Positions 48,441-62,000 of a DNA stretch of 64,000 bases are shown piece after piece; within the stretch, counting starts at the first letter, position 1; each line of letters starts with the position of its first letter. The notes beneath the pieces were generated by a model. That model searched no databases. It worked only from the letters and a program-made list of their open reading frames with translations, and was not told the DNA's origin. Where the stretch lies: the NCBI GenBank assembly GCA_013398295.1, contig VZSF01007311.1, forward strand, positions 372,001 to 436,000. The letters run 5' to 3'. Both the position numbers and the translations under genes were made by a program. The DNA is from Chionis minor (Eukaryota; Chordata; Aves; Charadriiformes; Chionididae).

Positions 48441-51400
48441 AAATAGAGCTACATATTGTAGCTATATAGTACAACAATGTATCATCCAGTTCTCAGCTTA
48501 TATACGTACGTAGCAAATTCAAAACATGATGTAATCAGTAATCCAATACTTTGAGTGCATAATACCACAGTATGATATAGGGGCTAATCTAGGTCCAAAC
48601 ATGGCTGAGGTTTGTCTGAGGACTTACACCTGACTGCAGAAACACACTGCTTTCTGGCTATTTTTTGAAGTTGAAAACAATCCTTTCCAGAATATATAGT
48701 TTTGCGTACTTATTGAGGAAAGGAAGACATGTGCCATTCATTTGATAAAAAGATGGACTAATTATCAGGCAGCCAGATGGCAAAATACAGACTATAATTC
48801 ACAGGCTAGCATTCAGCACAGATCAACACCTCCCGTATGGCTCCCACACCCCAACAGCAGTAAAAACACAAAGCTACAGAAATAAAACACTGCAAGGGTC
48901 TCAAGAAACCATATAATCCATCTTATTGCATTGAGCAAAGAAATTTTGTGTTGGTGCAATACAATTTTATTCCACAGAAAGACCGTCTGGACAAAAGGTT
49001 TCAATAATTAAAAATGCCTTCATATGCAAAACGGGCAATGACAACAAAAAACCCAACCTCAGAGCAAAACCTTGAGAAATTCACTGAAACCCAAACCACA
49101 GAAACCTCACTAGAGAGAATAACCACAGCACACATCCTGACTGCTGCAGACACATGTGGCTCTTTAATGTGGTTACAAGTAAAGCATGCAACAGGAACCT
49201 TTTATTGCACATGGGATCATTCACACGCATACTGAGCAAACCAAAAAAATACATTTCCCTAACATGCGCAAAAAAACCCAGCATCTGACACAGACTGTAA
49301 AATAAGCTTTGCTGTAATGGGCTCACAGAAAGCAACATGATGGACAAGTTATGAGAACCTGAGTAGAATATGAACAACATTCAGTGCAAATCAGTGCCAA
49401 GAAAATGCGACTGATGAATCTCTGCAGGCAAGGATGCAGCTGCCATGGGCTGGGTGTATGTGGGGCGATGCAGGTGATCCTGCCCTGCCACAGCTCACAG
49501 ACCACCAACCGTACTCGGAACAGGCAGCAAGGAAAGGGTCCCAAACCTTATGAACACTTGTATATGTTATCGTCATGGAAATTGATCTGAAACTCCTTTA
49601 AAGGACTGTAACTCCTGTGCTTGCTCTGGGCTCAGACACCCATAAGTCAGTGGTCTTCCTTGTGTAACTTGTGATTTGCACAAGCGCACCTGAGAAACAT
49701 TGCTGTGGCACTCTGCAGCCTGGGGACCAGTTTGGGGTTTGTCTGTCTTCACGCCACAGTGCTGAGTATGCGACACACCACCTGCTGACTGCTGAGGACA
49801 AATGGCAGAGGATGACGTCTTCGTGTACTTTGTGTTTTTTAATTGATTCCATATTTCTGCACTAGGTTCTGTAAGACAGAACAGGGTATGGTGGAAGCCT
49901 TCTTATGCATGCATAATTGTCAGCAGAGAATATATTTGAGGTCATCTGCTCTGTGTTCAGAAAAGAAAATAAGGAGTCAGAATATATGTACTTAATTAGT
50001 GCCATTTCTGAACAGAATTCCTAATTGACATACATGGTAGTCTGATTTAAAGAACTACTGTTGTTGCTGTTTCTTACATTTGCTGGTTGGGTTTTTTTTA
50101 ACCTCCCTGAGTAAGAGAAAGCAGGACGGGAATCTTGAGTTTCTTTCCCTTGAAAATTATATCAGTGAGCACTGACCAGAGTCACTTCTGCGCTGGTGAT
50201 GGTGGCACACAGGAGGTCCAGTTTGCAAAGAGTGTTGGCCTTTTCAGCAGCTCTCTGAGGATGCCCACCGAGAATGGTGCTATTTGCATTCTCAAGGGCT
50301 TCACCTATGCGGCTTTTTGGTGCCCTCCCACGTGAACTGCAGGTGACAAAGTCTGCTCCAAAGTTGCCACAGCTCATCCTCATGAAAGCTTGATGTTCAT
50401 AGGTATACGAAGCCAGAAGGAGAATGGTGAGCACTGGGGGGTATTCTCAACTGCAGACATCAGCTGCCTGCTTCTGCAAGCTACTGGGTTTTGCCTGTCA
50501 CCTTCAGACCCAAATCCAGTGCAGTTACCTGGTCACATATCTGGAAAAGGGCACCCTAGCAGAACATTGCAACTACATCTTTACCTAGGACAGTTTATGA
50601 GGGAAGGGAAAGCTTTTCACCTTTGAGATTTAGCCCTCATGCATTTGCACAACTCCTGGGACTACCAGTGGGTGTTAAGGGTTTTTCTCTTGGCTGGTGC
50701 TTTGAAATTTTACTTTCTATGCAAACTGGAAATGTAACAGGCATGTAACTTTTCTTTACATTTATATATACAAACTGACATGTTTGGAATATTTTGTGAC
50801 CTAATTATATAATGAAAAAGCAAAGTATATCAATGAAGTGAACATATTAAATGTGGGAAATATGTTTGTGCATGCATATATGGTGTGAACAGCAAATTGA
50901 ATTACATTTTCTACAAGAATTGCTCAACTGCTGGGAGCAGATTTATTTAAATTAAGCTGCCTACATGAGATTTAACATTGGGAAGCAATAAGGATGGAAA
51001 TGACATTTTCCCAGCTAATATATAGCTATCTTTCATATTCAGATTCTGCTGAAATGTTAATTGGAATTGTGAATTTCAGGCCCTTGTTAATAGAGTAGAC
51101 TCTGAGAGGTACCTCCATAATAAAACTTTCCCCTCCTCCTCAGTTGGAGACAATCTCTGTCTGAGTTCTTCAGATACTTCAGACACATCTGAACGACCCA
51201 GGGAAAGGTTGCAGTAAGTCAAGAACACAGAGCAACCAAAGTGGCTTTGTTGTGTAATGTGAAAATGCTTAGGAAGCCTATAAAGTGGGTACTGTGTGCT
51301 TAGTTTCCCTGGAGTTTCATTTTCACAAGATTACGGAACAGTGTATTTCCAATGATAGACCAGACCAGCTGCATTTCAGGGACTGCACAGATTCCCTGCT

Positions 51401-54400
51401 CAGGTGTTCCCAATGGCTCTGCTTCTGAATGGGAAGGATTTTACTGCTCCCACCATGAACTGTCACTGCCTACCTCTATATGCGCAAAACTTTTGAGGAT
51501 TCATATTTTTTGTCATAATATTTATAGTGTTTGGCATCTGCAAACCACATTCATAATCTTAAGAAATATATCCAGTCAAACATATATTTCTAGGCTCTTT
51601 CTTCTGCAAGAAGCCCTGTATAAATCAAAGGGGCTTTTTCACAGAACAGAGTGCCAGCCCATGTAGCAACAGCATCAGAATCATGTAGGGCAAATGACCT
51701 AAATACTCTGGGACAAGGGTGGTTGTTCCTGGCATTCGATACTTACCCTAGAAGTCCTTGATTTACATCTGAGGACAACACTACAATGGGAGCACAAATT
51801 AAAGATTTCTGCAGTCTTTGTAAGCTATTATTAAAGCTATTGTAACTACAGAAGATATTTTAAAACAAAAGGCTTCTTCTGAACAAGGATCTGTCCTTAT
51901 TGGAAAAGTAAGCCAGAAGATAAAGGGTAATATCCCCCTTGCAGATGACCACTTTACTGAGAATAAAATAGAAAATGCAGCCCACAGCAGCGTCTTAACG
52001 GCACTCAGGGTCTGGGACTAATCTCAGACACAGGCGTAATTACTGTGAAATCATCTCCTCTGTACGGACATAAGCAAGAACCGACTTTGTAAAATCTTTT
52101 CTATGTATTTACCCAGGATTAAACCTGATCCTCACTGTGAAACTATCTTGATAAAGCAAAAAGATCCTAAAAGGTTAAGACAAACATGATTTGGAGACAG
52201 GGTATTTTTTGTCCAGAACACCCATATCCACATGAATTGTCAGCTACAAGCACAGGCGATGTGTGCTACAATCAGACTTGTGACCACGGTGGGGCAAGAG
52301 AGGCACCAGATGGTGACAGATGTGAGGGCCACCACCTCGGGGTGCTCCGCAGGTCCAGGGCAGACTCTGGAAGAAGCATCTGGCAGCTGAGAGGAGCACA
52401 GAGGGCAGCGAGACCCGGGGGAAGAGAGCTCCAGGGAAAAAAGCACTGGGGGGAACAAAGCGAACGTGTCCGGTGTACTAAAATGTCCTGCCCCTGTCTG
52501 AATACAATAAACAGCTTTGCACATGGACCTGCAAGCCGTATGTATAATCAGTGTGCAGTTAATTTATCTTATTAAAATAGTTTTATCTGGGGAGAGAGAA
52601 AAATCCGTGAGCATTTACTGCATCTGAAATTCACTTGCATGAACAAAACCTCTAGTATTGCTTTACGTGTGATTTCACTTACCTCTGTTTTCCACTATTG
52701 TAATACCAGTTATTTCAGCAGACAATTTAAACCATAACATCTGAGGCCAGAATGGGTGCCTTACAACAGACTAAGCATTGTGGTCTTGGAGGGGATCTTT
52801 CATCTTGTAGGATAAAAATTTTTACTGGGAATATTCAGACTATAGTTTTTGTACGCTTTTTAAGTGTTATGTATAAATGGCCATAAACAGCCTCTGTGGA
52901 AATGAAAGTTTGAAATCACTGTGCTGAGAGTTTCAAATATTTGCGAGATTCACCATTTAGAGACTCATTAGATATACAATTCCACTAGCAAAAAGAGTTG
53001 TTCTCTGCAGAAGATTGCCTGGTTTTCCTATTTATGCATACCCCTTCTCCCAAAGCATGAATTACGTTTATTGTTTTGTCTTATGTGCAGGTCAGTCATC
53101 TATAGTTTTGAGATTTTCTCTTTCAGTTTCTCAATCCACAGTATTTGACATTCAACCAAGATTAGTTTTTGCATATTTCAGTATGGATGATGATTTTATT
53201 AGAATCTTAATTAAGGGGCTCCAACATGAAATTTTAACCTCTGTCACGCTTGGCTTGTAGCATTCATCAACAAACACAGTGCATACTCTGTGTATAAGAG
53301 AACTTGTTTTCCTTAAACTTTTTGCGTCTGTAACATGGTCCCTTGTTAAAAAAAAAAGTCTGCACAGGATAAAGTGATCTGTGTAACTCTGCTAGCATCA
53401 TCCCTCCCTCAGTCAGTACTGCAGCCTGCTGCTCTTTATTCCACATCCTTAACTATGTGCTGCAGGGTGGTGCCCATTCTTCTGCTGAGAAATGTCCTTT
53501 GTAATGCTCAAATGTCATTAAAATGTGGGGAACATGTCTAAAACCACTGCAGCCAGCTGTAATGAAGTGAAGTCCCTTACAATCATTTCTCTTACACCAC
53601 ACTCTGCACCATAGCACATACATTTATGAGACCCCCCCCAGGCACTGCATGACATTGTGAGGACACAGTGACTGAAATAACGAGTAGCCACGGTGCAGTA
53701 ACATGTCATTTTACAGCAGGGAACCTGTGTATGGTAGGTATGGTGCCACGCAAAGATTGATTAGAACCAGATGGTAAAAAATGCATTGAACTGGAGCCCT
53801 GATGAGCTCGCTGGAGTGATTATTAAAATGGTAGACTAGTCCTTCTGAAGCATACATGCGTTCCTTAAGGCACTTTCTGGTGTGGTCCAAGTTCCAGATG
53901 TCAGTATTGGGATGGAAATGGTTGTAGTTGATCGGACTGCTGTATAAATGTAATTATATTGGTGGTGTACAGTACAGTACAGAGGTCACACGCCTACCAA
54001 ACTGCAATCAAGACAAATGTTCCTACAGTCCCTTTTCTGGTCCAAAAATCAGACAACCTGCATTCAGTTCCTGCCTCTACCATACCCTGCCTGTACCACT
54101 GCGTTATCACCCTTACAGGCAAAGGCCTAATCCAGTTCCTGTCAGTGGCAAAATTCCCACTGACCTGCACAGAGAGAGATTTTAATTCTTAATCTTCGTA
54201 TTCTTCATCTAGTAAATAAAGAAGATATTTCTTTTCTCCTGCCACATCTGTCTATTGTTTCTTTATTTAGACTACAATCCCTTTGGACAAAGACTCTTGC
54301 TAATTTTTGCTCTTCTGCAACATTAACATCAGTAATTCCCAAGTCAAGTAACATCAGCATGTGATGGCCCAAACATCAGTACCACAGGGTTGCAAAAATC

Positions 54401-56674
54401 AAGCGTGCTCACCAATGGGTAGAAAAATACAACTAACAGTTTGGCAGAGGCTTACATGATCGTGCTGTGGCACACAAGAGGTCCTGTCCTCTCGTTAGCC
54501 CTCCAGTGCTTTTCCCACACCTTAATGGGCAGCACTACACCAGGTGCCCAGAAAGAATAAAGATGTTTTCCTGCAGTTCACTGGGAACTCAGCTGCCCCA
54601 AGCATGAAGAACAATTAGATCATTCTCTAAAAACTGCTCTCACACAAGTCTGATCATTGCAGCTCATTCTTTGTAAAGTGGCCATTCTCAATTGAGCTAG
54701 AGTAATGTGGTTAAGAATATTAAACTTACTCTTAGATAATATCTAGCACAAAGGCCCTCAGTCTCAGCTGAGGTCTCTCTGGGTTACAGTGATATAAATA
54801 ATACTTAAATAATTACTGTGGGAATTAACTGATATTTAGCAATTTCAGTTTTATTACAGCACTTTCCCTTTGAAAGCCAAAGATGAAGTGATAGATTCTA
54901 TAGGAACATTCGATGCTTGTGGAAACACATCTGTAATTAATGATAACAGCAAGACCTATCAAGACAAAAATGTGATGAAATCTCATAGTAAGTTTACAAT
55001 TAAAAAAAAATAAGATTTGCAACATTAGGATACTTACAAAGCGTTTGTTTTGTTTTTTCTACATATTCAGCAAAAGTTTTAAATATGTAAGTACTGAAAG
55101 CATTCTTTTTTTGTCCAGAACTGCTGAATTTTAAATTATATTTGTAGTTCTCCCTTCAGTTAGACAATCCATTCTACTGCTAAGACCATGTATTTCTACA
55201 GTCTAGTAATATCTTCTTCCAGTGTGATAGATTTTGTCTTACACTACAGTACAGAGTGAATAATTTTCCATCATAAGTAGGACTGTTTTCTCACTTCAGC
55301 AGAAAAAAAACGCTTAATTTTCATCCCACCAGCATTTAATTCACTTTGGGTCTATTTTTCATTCTAGCTAGCTGTGTAATTCATGCCCATCTGTTTCTCT
55401 ACAAGTCAAGTGATCGTTTTTATTTTTGAAATGTGTTCTTCTTTTTGTGTATTGCAATACATCTTAGAATAATATTTTGCCGACCAATTGACTGTTCCCA
55501 CTTGTTACAGAAGGCATTTAAAAAAGGAGCACTAGTTTCCTTAACACCCATGAGGTTCACAGTAAGTGCAAAAATTTTCTTTGGGCACAGCAAAAATGAA
55601 AGCAATTATTGTCAGGAATGCCAGGTTTATGCTACACATTCACAGTCAAAGGCAAGCTCTAGTTTCTAAATGCAAATGATTTAATATAGTCTCTCAGCTC
55701 TAGAAGAATATATAAGAATAAGGAACAGAAAAATCACAGCTTAAATCCACATGGCAGCATTCTGCTCAGATCATGAATAGACAGGAGGAAGCAAAATACA
55801 CAAAGGAAAAGCAAAACAAAGGGAAAAAGGAGATGCAGTTGTCAAGCAGTTAAAATAGTGAAATTTTTCTTGGGGGTCATTTATAATGCAAAATTGGATT
55901 CTTTAGTTTCAGATAAATATATGAATGTAACTTGAGACATTGTAGAACATCTTAATTATTATATATTATACTGTTTTGACCCAGCTTGTCTTAGCTTTTG
56001 TCCACACTCATGGGGAAAGACTTCTTTCTGACCCTAGAAGCAGTTCTCGGCTTGAGCTCCAGCTGTTGCGCAAGAGTGAGATCTCCTTACCTCATTCCCT
56101 TCCCGTGTGGGAGAGGCCAGAGCAGATACTAGATACAGATGTTCACAATAATTTCTGTCCCATATTCAAGAGGAAGAAGGAGAGCATGGTGCATCAGAGA
56201 CAAACCACCTCCGAGGGCAGCTCCTGGAAGAAGTAGGTTACCCGGCACACTTTTCCCAGAGCTACCACTGAAGACACAGACTGGCCTTTGGCTTTTTGGC
56301 TCCTGTGGCAGTCAGGCCTTCTCTTTTCAAACTTAAAGAAAAAAATCAGTTGCTTTAATGAGACATTTCAAATAATACCACACACTGGTGAATAGTTCTC
56401 TTGGCAGCAGGCCATCACTTCACTGTCCTTCCATCAATATAAAAGATATAGAGGGGTTCTGCTCTCAACCTTTTCTTTCATTCAGAAATAAGCTATTAGG
56501 TCCCTAGATTTGTGTTTTCTACAGCTTCAGGAGAAAAGTCAAAGAATCATTCCTAAGCAACTTTGAACATACTGTAGACTTGGTTTTGTCTGTTTTGAGG
56601 CATCGTCCCTTTTTTATTCTAACCCATGTTTCCAAGGACATGCAGCTTACAAATTTACACCCTTTGTTTCTTCT
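48441..56674. other. Gene-free AT-rich DNA
   Basis: No exon, RNA gene or mobile element could be supported. A GC-richer patch at about 52290-52490 carries opposing frames of 94 and 129 codons without domains. The 50162-50434 minus-strand frame (90 codons) is not recognised either. A three-unit GTACA repeat is at 53967-53981, and A- or C-rich runs are at 53349-53358 and 53632-53639. The block at 50700-51110 is listed separately as possibly regulatory. Confidence 0.5.
50700..51110. promoter_or_regulatory. Candidate conserved non-coding block
   Basis: This AT-rich but complex block lacks simple repeats and open frames. It contains TAATTA (50802-50807), 'gttaattggaattg' (near 51057), 'tgtgcatgcatatatgg' (near 50868) and 'ttatttaaattaagctgc' (near 50943). 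The mix is compatible with a homeodomain/POU-type enhancer. Only texture supports this. Confidence 0.22.
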
Positions 56675-56839
56675 TTATCTGTATGATGTGTGACACGGAA
56701 AAATCTGCAAAAACTCTCTTTCCAGCTCTGCCGTCAAAACCAAGCTTTTTTAATTTTCAGATTTTTGAGATATACATGTATTACATGTATGTTTGCGTGT
56801 GTGTGTCTGTATATATATAAATCCAGATATGTGCATATA
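56675..56839 (+). repeat. Direct duplication, copy 1 (165 bp)
   Basis: This copy starts at TTATCTGTATGATGTGTGA and ends at GATATGTGCATATA. It matches 58144-58295 in the same orientation. I count about eleven mismatches over roughly 152 aligned bases (about 93% identity by eye), plus a net 13-base length difference in the GTGTGTG stretch, where this copy is longer. Shared landmarks are ctctgcc, caagcttttttaattttcag and tacatgtattacatgt. Sequence on either side does not match between copies. It is either a local duplication or two copies of an unrecognised low-copy repeat. Confidence 0.9.
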
Positions 56840-58143
56840 TATGTGCAGATCTGGCAGACAGATCCCACCCTCTCCCTTCTCATTATTTTTGGTACTTCTT
56901 GACCAATACCAGCCCTATATGGCAGATGGTTAGAGATCTCAAATGCGACAAATGCCTACGTTGAAATCTAGATGGTGATATAAGAGGGGAGACCCTACCG
57001 GTGCTTCCTGTGAAGTAAAGGTGGAAAAAATTCAACACAATCTCTTTAGCAGCATCTAGCTGGTCAATCAGCAGGCATGTCCTGACTGGCCAGTTAGCAT
57101 GAACATTTTACCAGGCTACATAGCTAAAAGCCGAAAAAACAGCCCAGACTCATAAGAAGTGCTGGTGAGGGGAGAGTTGGGTTGACACCAGCAGGCTGGA
57201 GGAATACTGTGGTGTGAAGAGAGTGTGAGGCTTTGGGAGGGGGCTGCATGTGCTGCAGGGGAAGCTAGGAGGACAACAGGTATCACGGCAGCGAGGAAAA
57301 GGAATGTAAGGGTGAGCTGAGTGTATTATGGCAAGGGTATTTTAAAGGATATAATGCAGGGACTCACAAGAAACCCAGTTTCACCAGTCTCACTGGCTAT
57401 GGATTAACTGCTTTGTCATAGTTACCTCACCGGGACTTTAGGAGTGAAAAAGAGACCATGGCTTGGAGATCCCAACCAAACTTAGGCAACTGAGTTTGCA
57501 GTATGGGCCTTCCTGCTGTCAAGCTGACAGGACAAAGAAAGACCACTAACAACTTCAGGAGCAGCCCAAACCATTAAAAAGGACCCCAGAAACCTCAGAT
57601 AAAACAATCACTTTTTATTTTCCCTGTTCAGACAAGTCAATCTGGGACTAGATTGCATACCTTCTGTGTTTTGTGACTGAATTTTACCTGGCTCATTGCT
57701 TTTCCATTTCGATTTCATGGTTTGATTCTCTGCTATCTTTTTGTCTGCTATCTTTTTTGTCTGCTATTTCTCTGCTATCTTTTTATCTATTTGTGTAACT
57801 ACATTTCTTCTTAATTTCCATGGATCTGAACTGAGAACACAGAGCAGCAGAACAGGAAATGATTTCCCAGTCTTGCAGGATCCTTAGCCTTCCTCCACAG
57901 CTTATCTGACCAAAACTGAAGTTTTTCAAAAACATCGGAAGCAGCAACACAAAACCTATACCTTCATGCTGGAATAACCTTGTGATGTGAGCATTCACAC
58001 AGGATCTGCATTACCAACATCCAGAGGAGTTAATTTAGAGGGATTCAAATCCAAGCTTATAGCAGTTTATGAATGCTTGATCTTTAATGTGTAGTGTGTG
58101 CATATAAATATACAAAATGCACAAACACGTATCTATGGAGCAC
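56840..58143. other. 1.3 kb spacer between the duplicated segments
   Basis: No coding frame of note lies here. The part at 57130-57310 is G-rich. The part at 57730-57794 is a pyrimidine minisatellite, listed separately. There is no primer-binding site, polypurine tract or gag/pol-like frame that would make the flanking copies long terminal repeats. Confidence 0.5.
57730..57794 (+). repeat. Pyrimidine-rich minisatellite (about 4 x 15 bp)
   Basis: The unit CTGCTATCTTTTTGT is repeated about four times with small length changes: 57730-57744, 57745-57760 (one extra T), 57761-57771 (shortened) and from 57772. A degenerate CTATTTGT follows. The variable T count per unit is what replication slippage produces. 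It lies inside the spacer of the duplication. Confidence 0.8.
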
Positions 58144-58295
58144 TTATCTGTATGATGTGTGATTCAGAAAAACCTGAAAAAACTCTCTTCCCAGCTCTGC
58201 CATCAAAAACAAGCTTTTTTAATTTTCAGATTTTTAAAATATACATGTATTACATGTGCGTGTCTGTATATATATAAATACAGATATGTGCATAT
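58144..58295 (+). repeat. Direct duplication, copy 2 (152 bp)
   Basis: This is the partner of 56675-56839, about 1.47 kb downstream and in the same orientation. Compared with copy 1 it lacks 13 bases in the GT-rich part and has about eleven substitutions spread along the length. Both copies contain the paired eight-base palindromic string around tacatgtattacatgt. Which copy is ancestral cannot be told from this window. Confidence 0.9.
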
Positions 58296-58689
58296 ACAAA
58301 AGTCTGAAAATATTGTTGTGCTTGCAAGAATGATCGTGGAACAGCTAAGTCAAAATGAGTACTTTTGTATGCAAGTCCTGGTGCAGTGAGGTTGGACACT
58401 TGTTCACCGCAGCCATCAGGGGAAAAGTCACAGGACTGGGACAAGTCTAGTCCCGTGCAGTTAAGGTGCTTTCCTGTTTGTGAACGATTTTATTTTTCCA
58501 GTGACAGTAATCTGCCAGGGTAGCTGAATTACAGGATGAGATGGTGGTTGCCTCTCTGCGCAGGTCCAGTGTCCTAGCAGGCTGGAAAAGCCCTTGGTTG
58601 GATTCTTTAGCCAAAAGGGAAAGCAGCACAAAAAAATTAGAGAGAGTTATATTCCTGCTGAGTTGTACTGATGGGCTGCGTTACACACA

Positions 58690-59090
58690 TGTCCTTTAAT
58701 AGATTAAATAATTAAGCAATAGGTGGACATCTCTTCCTTAGAGTTTAAGATCATTAAGCAAATTTGCTTGGAAGCATTCCTAGACTTGCAATTATTCTTA
58801 TTAGATTTAATAGTATCACATGATGATGTGGGCATTCAGCATCTTTCCTGACGCAGTTCAAGTGATGGGCTTCATGCTGTGCAATTTGAAGTCAAGTCAT
58901 ATTACCACTTGTCATTATTGTTTCTCCACATTGAAATATTTTGCTCTCTGCACAGTGCATATGTGATATCTTAATGCTGGTAAGCATTTGTCCTATCTGC
59001 CTTTCAACAAGCTCTCCGCATTCACCAACAATTCGCTTGAAAAGTAAATAGATCAATAAAGCAACAAAGTAGTTGATCAGAAGAGTGGTC
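58690..59090. promoter_or_regulatory. Candidate conserved non-coding block with POU-like palindrome
   Basis: The block begins with TAATTA (58709-58714). It includes the perfect 14-base palindrome AAGCAAATTTGCTT (58756-58769), which presents the octamer half GCAAAT/ATTTGC on both strands. It continues with complex, repeat-free AT-rich DNA (for example 'gtcattattgtttctcc' near 58911). There is no open frame and little CpG. The palindrome is seen directly; POU-factor binding and enhancer activity are inferred. Confidence 0.3.
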
Positions 59091-62000
59091 CTTGCACGTT
59101 TCTTATTCCTCTGTAATGGTCATCGGGCAGATATATAGGTATGACTTTTCTATACAGGAATAAAAAGAAGCTAGTTGTACAGACTACCTATATTAAAGAT
59201 TATGCTGTCTGTCTCGGAAGAGAAGTCAGGCTATAATGAAATAATCACACTATCTCCAAAATGACGATAATCTATGCAGTGCCTTAGCAATTTCATAATA
59301 TTGTTGTTACATCAACTAAGATGATACAAAGGGATTCATTTTCTCTACCAGTACTCACTTGACATTTAGCCAGAACTTGGCTGAGATCCACCTTTATTGC
59401 ACGGTGAGGAAGCGCAGAGCAGTTTAATCTCCAGTCATTTGCTCAAACCCCTATGAACCTCTGCTGACCACCTAGAAAGCTCCAGCCACATGTGAGTGCT
59501 ACAGGCACATCAGTGTACTCCCCCTTTGAAAAGGCCTAACTCGCATTAAATTTGGAACCCAGATGAGCATAGGAGGGGAGGGAAGAATAAGACGAAAGCA
59601 GAAGTACGGTTCTATCTCATATACCAGTCGTACCAACAAGGCTGTTTGCAGAGCAACTGGTGATGATCCCTTCAATGTCTGCGATGCATCTAACCAAGAA
59701 AGGGTCTCTGCTGAAGGAAGGTCTTGTTTTGTATTCAAATATATAATTTTACTAGCTATTGAAAGTTGTTATTAGGAGGTGGTGAAGATTAGATTTCCTC
59801 AACATATTGAAGGATTTAATTTCAATGGAAATTAATGATGGTTTTCTAACATTAATTATTAATTTTCTAGTGATCCATTACTTAAGAAATCAAGTACAAT
59901 GCCTGCTTACAATGGAAATTTAAGTCCCTCATCTCTAAGCAAATATGCTCTAGCATAGTGTCTTTCTTTAGCCTCTCTGAAACGATTCTTTATGTCTGCT
60001 AAACCTTCTTATAAAGACATTTTGGTCCACATGCCTGGCTATCACTGACTATCCAGTTGCTTTCTCTTTCTAAGAGTTTCTACTGATTGGGACCTTGGTT
60101 TACAATTAACATTTATTTGGCACTTAAAATAAAATAACAAAATACTAGGATGTATTTCTGTTCCTCATTTTCTTCCTCAATAAGCACTTGCTAAGCTTAG
60201 ATCAGATTCCTTTTCTGTTTCTAATACATGTTTTCAACTTTAGTCAGTCCATACATTTCTCTCTATGTTGTCCTGATTAAGCTTCCTCTGAAGCAATCTG
60301 TTGAAAATCTACCTTGTATATTTGCTAAACCTCTATTTCAGGTGATTTTATGATCAGCCCGATAAAATGATGAAAGCTCCCAGCAGAAAATCCATTGCTC
60401 TGTTCAGATTTGAAAAATCTGTCTTAAGTAGTGATCATTTCTTTCACTCAAGGGTATCCCATTTGAATGGATCATCACAGAAGTTCATAGACCACATCTT
60501 CTCATCTCCATACAGGATACAGGGGTTTTCCCATTACCTTATGTAACAGAGAAGCACAGGAGGCTGAGAAATTCCGTGTTCAAAGTGGAACCTATGGTTT
60601 AAGACAGATGTACACAGAGGAACAAGACAAGCTTCTCCAGGTGACCACATGAGGTTTACAATGCCTGCTTTGTGGCAGCAGAGGTGGAACAAATATAGAA
60701 GGGTGAGTGACCGTAATTCCAACATGAAGTTTTACCTCCTTTGGTTCCACCCATGTGGAGCAAGGGGAACCACAAACATGGCTATGGCATTTTAAGTGGC
60801 GGGATTCCTTACTGCCTTATCAGCAGGGGCATTGGTAGCTGCTTTCCTTCTCCTCTGTTGCACTCACAGTCTTTGTGCCTCTCTTCAGTTGATTAGCATT
60901 TTGAATTTTGCCACAAGATCATTCTGTTTCTATAGTGATCTTGGCACCACTCGTGAAGGCTCATTTCCTATCAGTCATGGTTTACTTACGTCAATGCGTG
61001 CATTATTTCCAACTGCGTTTCTTTCATTCCTGCATCATGTAGGTCATTATATTTACATGCAGCCAATGAGACCAACAAGTTTCTAGAATTGCCAGGATAT
61101 TTAGAACAGTCTGACAAACTGTACCATGTTCCTGCCCATTAATGTGCCACTATGTTGAGAAAACAGAGCATAAGTAAACACTAATTAGGAAAATAGGTAG
61201 AAAAAAAGGACAATTTCTGTTCATCACTCAAAAAAAAAAAAATCTAAAAGATATGGAAGTTAAAAAGTCAGACCATGTTAGTTTTACAGAGACGGAAATA
61301 TTGAGTCCTAAAAACTACGTGAGGGGCCTAGCAAATACAAAAAAAAAGAAGGCTAAGAAAGTCTTCAGAAAATCCATTATTGTTTTTTCTGCTAAGTTGA
61401 GGTTCTGGCTATTATTTACTGTAACGTGTATAGCACAGGGCAGATCTCATGTTCTGATCTACCTTTTAAGAAGGCAGCTGTAAATCAGATAAATGAGCTT
61501 TTCTAGTTCTATGTACTGAAAACACTGCACAATTGTCTACACCAATCTGTCTTTTTAGCCTTCAGTAGCCACTATAATGATTTTTTGTTCCCTTGGATTA
61601 TGAGTGTGTATGATGAAGGAGGCCTCTGTTTCCCAACAAGGAGGGAATTCAAGAAGAATTTGTCACTGAATGGAATGGCTAGTAGATAAAGACAAAACTT
61701 TCCCTAGAAATGATTTATTGTTCTTCCAGCACAAGTAATACAAAATGTACTGATGTAGCTTAGCTATGACTGAGTGTGAAAACAGGGATGTTGCTCATAC
61801 AGTTTATTTAAGTATGCTTGACTTTCTCTGGTTTTCAATCATGTTTTCAATAAAAGTATTGGAATTCTAGACTACATTGAGGTAAACCTTTGCAAAGGAA
61901 ATTACAGCAAGTAGCATATGTTTCCATTTCAATGGAAGACAACTAGAAAAATGTGAAGTTCTGTAGCAAGGCTGGATAGATATGAATGCTGGCGTATTCC

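Noticed and set aside
50162..50434. Possible processed pseudogene or exon on the minus strand (90 codons)
   Set aside because: Codon-like texture at first sight, but no recognisable protein, poly(A) tail or flanking duplication.
56675..58295. The duplicated segments as long terminal repeats of a small retroelement (a TG...CA-like pair can be drawn)
   Set aside because: Homology extends beyond the TG/CA positions. There is no primer-binding site, polypurine tract or coding remnant between them, and about 155 bp would be very short.
60796..61086. 96-codon frame with a signal-peptide-like hydrophobic start
   Set aside because: The frame begins with GTG, not ATG, in apparent vertebrate DNA. Hydrophobic stretches are common in T-rich chance frames.
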